Source: Streptomyces sp. NBC_00162
GTDB lineage: Bacteria; Actinomycetota; Actinomycetes; Streptomycetales; Streptomycetaceae
Length of the DNA: 64,000 nucleotides
Direction of reading: 5' to 3'
NCBI RefSeq assembly: GCF_024611995.1
Contig: NZ_CP102509.1
Location: 1,488,001 to 1,552,000, forward strand
Shown here: positions 60,689 through 64,000 of the stretch, one piece after another
Layout of the letters: each line of letters begins with the position of its first letter
How positions within the stretch are numbered: position 1 is the first letter of the stretch
Made by a program: the position numbers and the translations under genes
The notes under the pieces: generated by a model
Told to the model about the DNA's origin: nothing
What the model saw: the letters and a program-made list of their open reading frames with translations, nothing else
The model's database searches: none

Positions 60689-62593
60689 TCAAAGGGTCGC
60701 ACTTGCATCGTGCACTGACCAACCTCGCGCCACCAGCGCCTCGGCATATGGCTCGGCGCGCTGCCGAGGGGTAGCGAAGGCCAGCAGATGCGTTGGACGT
60801 GTAGCTCCAACGAAGATCAGCTGAGCGGCTCTCTTAACGGTGCTTGTCGCTCGATCCAGGTCTCTTCCACTTGCAAGAAGATTCAGCACCTCGTTCACAT
60901 CAAACTTCTTGCCCGTCTTGTCCAAGCAGTCAAGAAGCAGAGTGGCACTGTGCGTCTCACCCTTAGCGCGTTGAATCGTGCTCGCAATAGATGGCACCAG
61001 ATCGGTCTCATCGGAGGTTGGCAGCAAAGTGCGGGGCGACTGACCTCTGGGCACGTACAGAAACACCTCTCCCATACGGTTGAGGTCTGCCTCGGTTACG
61101 CTCGTCAACTCGGACAAGACACGCATGAGCTGATCCGTCAGCGACTCCCACAGACCCTCATCGTCCAACTGCGCGGTGAGCATGCTCAGTAGTACGGCAC
61201 GCGCCTTCCCGCCAGCGGTGACTGCCTCTCGCTCCAGCCGCCCGATTGCTGGGAGATAGCCCTCCGTCATAGGTCGAACCAACCCTCGAACGGCATTCCA
61301 GACGTGACTTACGGCACCGTGGCTGTCATCCGATTGCCACTGCGTCTGAGCCGAGCGGGTAGTTCGGATGAGACTGCCCCGAACAGCATCCGCTTGGGCA
61401 AGAAGTTCAGGTACGTAGCAAGCAAGGGACTGGGGAAAGTTCGGAGAACTTCCTCGGTGTCGACGCGCGCCAAGCACGCGCGGAGGGCTCTGTTGAAGGA
61501 GAGGTGGTGGGACGAGAGTCGCCGCCAGCCTTTCGAAGGCCGGCACGACTTGGGCAACCGTACTTTCGTCATAGGTGAGGAGCACGATGGCCCCCTCAGG
61601 CCCTGCCCCGTGGATGCGCTGCCGACGATGCACCGTCAACTCGCTCGCCAGACCTGCTATCCGACTGCCGAACCGTCGGCTGACCGGTAGTTCAGCGGCC
61701 ATGGGCAGCGGGAACGTACCGGCTTCGGTGCGCCCGGGCTGCCCGTCGTTGAAGATGCGCTGATTCACGTCACCGACGCGCTGCACGACGGTTCCCGTCG
61801 ACCCGAATACCTTGTCCAGTAGTCGCTCCTGCACCAGGCTGGTGTCCTGCATCTCGTCCAGGAGAACGAACGGAAAGCGCCGCGACGTGGCATCCGCCAA
61901 GTCAGGGTTCCGCACCAGGTGCTGCTCGGCGATCGCGAACATGTCCTCGTAGCGGAAGATTCCTCTGCGAGACAGGTCCCGTTTGAGGAGGATGAACTGC
62001 TTCCCGCTGGAGGTCTCCTTCGAGAACGGCAGACTACGCGTGGCTACCACGGCGAGGTCGCGGGCTTCACAGACGAAACGGGCGGTGGCTGCGAGCTGCC
62101 TGCCGTCCCTCTGGCGATCGAGGGTTCCGAGCAGAGTTCGGAAGCGGGGGTCCCGCTCAAGGAGACGGAGCGCGGCTGCTGCATACGCCTCGTCATCGAC
62201 TGCCTGGATCTCAACACCCAGGGCCCGCACAGCGGGTAGAGCAAGGAAGGTGTTGGCGAACGATTGGATCGTCCCAATGAAGTGTGGATAGGCCAGAAGT
62301 CTTCGGCCGGCGGGGGTTGCGGCAAGTCGTGCAGTGATTTCAGTCTTGGCTGTGTTGGTGTGCGAGAGAACGCATATGCCTCTCGTCCGTGAGCTCCAAC
62401 CTGCGGCAAGCAGTGCAAGCTTCAGGCCTATGAGGCTGGTTTTCCCCGACCCAGGTGCCGCTTGTAGATCAAGAGAGATCATGCTCTGCAGAAAGTCCCA
62501 CTGTTCCTCGTGGGGAAGGGTGAGGCCCATCGCGGAAGCCAGCGCCTCAATCCTATCCTTGGCGAAGGCGGCCTGCTCGTAGGGGATCGTCAT
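60689..62593 (-). CDS. UvrD/Rep-type helicase of a second OLD/UvrD pair
   Basis: 634 residues. Walker A is LQAAPGSGKTSLIGLKLALL (45-53 region), followed by VLSHTNTAK (motif Ia) and GTIQSFANTF. The Walker B is FVLLDEMQDTSLVQERLLD (~241-258), then RVGDVNQRIFNDG (motif III). The C-terminal half has LIFVGATRPTHLLAFATPRQ (motif VI). The start overlaps the OLD-family gene by 4 bp (ATGA). Pairing with an OLD nuclease makes this a second Gabija-like defence system, distinct in sequence from the one at 23-26 kb. Confidence 0.82.
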   Translation of the reverse strand: MTIPYEQAAFAKDRIEALASAMGLTLPHEEQWDFLQSMISLDLQAAPGSGKTSLIGLKLALLAAGWSSRTRGICVLSHTNTAKTEITARLAATPAGRRLLAYPHFIGTIQSFANTFLALPAVRALGVEIQAVDDEAYAAAALRLLERDPRFRTLLGTLDRQRDGRQLAATARFVCEARDLAVVATRSLPFSKETSSGKQFILLKRDLSRRGIFRYEDMFAIAEQHLVRNPDLADATSRRFPFVLLDEMQDTSLVQERLLDKVFGSTGTVVQRVGDVNQRIFNDGQPGRTEAGTFPLPMAAELPVSRRFGSRIAGLASELTVHRRQRIHGAGPEGAIVLLTYDESTVAQVVPAFERLAATLVPPPLLQQSPPRVLGARRHRGSSPNFPQSLACYVPELLAQADAVRGSLIRTTRSAQTQWQSDDSHGAVSHVWNAVRGLVRPMTEGYLPAIGRLEREAVTAGGKARAVLLSMLTAQLDDEGLWESLTDQLMRVLSELTSVTEADLNRMGEVFLYVPRGQSPRTLLPTSDETDLVPSIASTIQRAKGETHSATLLLDCLDKTGKKFDVNEVLNLLASGRDLDRATSTVKRAAQLIFVGATRPTHLLAFATPRQRAEPYAEALVARGWSVHDASATL

Positions 62594-64000
62594 GGCTCAC
62601 CGCAAAGGTGGGCAAAGGCGCGACGGAGGTACGCCGGGATGTGTGCCTCTGTGAGTGGCGTGGACTTGAGCAGCCTGGCCGCATGCTGGGCTGCGATGGC
62701 CTTGCTCGCATTGCCTTTCTTCAGTGGTCGGTAGATTCGCAGGGCCGCCTCAGGACGATTGACGCCCGCGGCCCGCCATTCTTCGACCTCCTGTGCCGCC
62801 TCACCATCGAGCTCTGCAAGCCTTTCAGCATCAGGCCACGACCGCTCCGAAGCTCGGGCAGCACGTACGGCCTGGTGCATCACCCTAGCCATGGTCCATG
62901 ACGCAGCTGCCAGATCGTACTCGAGGGTCCAGTGGTCGGAAACGAATGTCTTCACATTCCCGTCGTCTCCACGCGTAAGGGCATCAACGTGTGCGGCAAT
63001 CTGCTCCGCAGTCATGTCTGATACACACGGCAGCTCGCCTCTCATGTCCGTGGGAGTACCATCCGGCAGCAGATCTCTGTCGCGGATGCAGGCCACAGTG
63101 ACGGGGATCTGCCGACCCTCCCGCTGGAAGATCCGGCTATACCGGAACAGGCCCGTGTGACCGACATTGACGACGCTGACCCCACTCTCGTTGAAGGAGC
63201 GGCCGACAGCCTGCGCGAGGGCAGGAAGCAGCAACGCCTCCGCATCGCCTTCCACCACAGCGACGGAGCGGGCAAAGAACAGATTGGCCTTGGTCACGTC
63301 AAGGAAGCGAGAAAGGAAAGCATAGTCGCCCGCATCGAGCCGGGTGTGTCCCGGAGCCAGGCTGAACGTGCTGCCACGCGCTACGAGGGTGAGCCATTCG
63401 ACAGGGACCGCGGAGGCCAGGTTGGGGCTGTGGGTAGTGAGAATGACTTGGACGCCTGCGGCCGCTCCGGCCGTCCCGGCCGCCCGCTCGTACAGAAGGT
63501 CCATCACACGAGTCTGCAACTGAGGATGCAGGTGGGCCTCGGGTTCCTCGATGAGCAGCAAAGGCGCGGTCTCGCTGTTCCCCAGCAGTAGCAGCTCGGC
63601 AGCCATGAACAGAGCGTTGTTGTAGCCCAGCCCCCGACGGGTCCATTCGCCAGTACCAGCGAAGAGCGTGAGCTCCAGCCGTTCCAACGCCCGAGCGAGC
63701 GTGGCATCGCCGGCCACCCCGATCTCGCCCCGGAGGACATCTGAGCCAATCGAGAACTTTTCGAGGTAGTTGGTGTTGATGTCGTCGCGAGCCGCAGCGA
63801 CGGCAGCATTGCTTGTGATGTGGTGTTCAGCTCGCCGCAGGATGCCCACAAGGGTGTCGGCTGTGTCGGTCTCAGCGTTGAAGTCGTCCTGCTCTTCCTT
63901 GAGGATCGCCGGATAGCTGGCCAGGATCTGGGAAAGCCTGGATCCACGTCCCGAGCGAAGCTCTGCCTCCGCATCCCGTAGCGGCCTCAGGTAGGTCGCT
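62590..64000 (-). CDS. OLD-family ATPase/nuclease, partial at window end
   Basis: The frame is open to the right edge, so the N-terminal part with Walker A is outside. The visible 470 residues contain LGYNNALFMAAELLLLG (signature region), LLLIEEPEAHLHPQLQ (Walker B), VILTTHSPNLASAVP, and a C-terminal TOPRIM domain: SVAVVEGDAEALLLPALAQA (Glu), VVNVGHTGLFRYSR, and CIRDRDLLPDG (DxD). The upstream stretch TYLRPLRDAEAELRSGRGSR is typical of OLD proteins before the D-loop. It is the nuclease partner of the UvrD-like helicase. An internal GTG at 63849 is not the start. Confidence 0.82.
   Translation of the reverse strand, partial: ATYLRPLRDAEAELRSGRGSRLSQILASYPAILKEEQDDFNAETDTADTLVGILRRAEHHITSNAAVAAARDDINTNYLEKFSIGSDVLRGEIGVAGDATLARALERLELTLFAGTGEWTRRGLGYNNALFMAAELLLLGNSETAPLLLIEEPEAHLHPQLQTRVMDLLYERAAGTAGAAAGVQVILTTHSPNLASAVPVEWLTLVARGSTFSLAPGHTRLDAGDYAFLSRFLDVTKANLFFARSVAVVEGDAEALLLPALAQAVGRSFNESGVSVVNVGHTGLFRYSRIFQREGRQIPVTVACIRDRDLLPDGTPTDMRGELPCVSDMTAEQIAAHVDALTRGDDGNVKTFVSDHWTLEYDLAAASWTMARVMHQAVRAARASERSWPDAERLAELDGEAAQEVEEWRAAGVNRPEAALRIYRPLKKGNASKAIAAQHAARLLKSTPLTEAHIPAYLRRAFAHLCGEP

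Noticed and set aside
1..64000. CRISPR arrays, rRNA genes, riboswitches
   Set aside because: No regularly spaced direct repeats, no rRNA-like conserved stretch and no recognisable riboswitch core were seen anywhere in the window.

Overview
The window is high-GC DNA with strongly third-position-GC-biased genes, GTG/TTG starts, AGGAGG ribosome sites and gene families typical of Streptomyces (SCO6880-family transfer protein, MmyB-type XRE regulators, DUF6112, SulP and P-type ATPase neighbours). I take it to be a Streptomyces or close relative. The gene content suggests a variable chromosome arm or a large plasmid/genomic island. No tRNA, rRNA or CRISPR array was seen.

Layout. 0-9 kb: a partial MFS exporter, decayed IS5-type transposases on both sides of a DinB gene, two small regulator/NmrA-oxidoreductase units (MarR-controlled and HxlR-controlled), and gene fossils including a fused SnoaL/TetR remnant. 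9-21 kb: ordinary chromosomal-looking genes: lipoprotein, pentapeptide-repeat membrane protein, CPBP protease, two-domain alpha/beta hydrolase, lipid-kinase-like protein, SulP transporter, cation P-type ATPase, polyphosphate kinase 2. 21.3-22.9 kb: a dehydrogenase fossil and a frameshifted tyrosine integrase mark the start of a mobile, defence-rich region.

23-42 kb is a defence island: a Gabija pair (OLD nuclease plus UvrD helicase) whose last codon has been hit by an IS630 element; a four-gene pPIWI-RE operon (XRE regulator, REase-like protein, XPD/DinG-like helicase, pPIWI-RE protein); a transposase graveyard; a lower-GC SMC/RecF-like ATPase with a C-terminal HEPN-like motif and zinc ribbon; a NucS-like nuclease and a convergent DNA methyltransferase. 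42.6-47.8 kb is a damaged conjugation module (cell-wall hydrolase, DUF6112, TrbL-like, SCO6880-like), with two frameshifts and a truncation against an IclR fossil. 48-55 kb holds regulators (XRE/MmyB with DosR-like boxes, GlxA type) and a cluster of Nudix hydrolases, flavoprotein, TrmO-like methyltransferase, phosphotransferase-like protein and a truncated SDR.

55.2-60 kb is the most interesting locus: an XRE/TPR-like regulator, two small hypotheticals, a radical SAM/SPASM-like enzyme with an unusual Cx4Cx2C cluster motif, an 86-residue peptide with eight aromatic-x-Asn motifs and a duplicated FDNRPTWDN block, a pentapeptide-repeat protein, and a possible HxD...H (2OG-Fe type) oxygenase. I read it as a ribosomally made, radical-SAM-crosslinked (cyclophane/triceptide-like) peptide pathway with a candidate self-protection gene. 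60.7-64 kb carries a second OLD-nuclease/UvrD-helicase pair, cut by the window end. Starts were chosen by ribosome sites and family alignment from memory; no database search was run.
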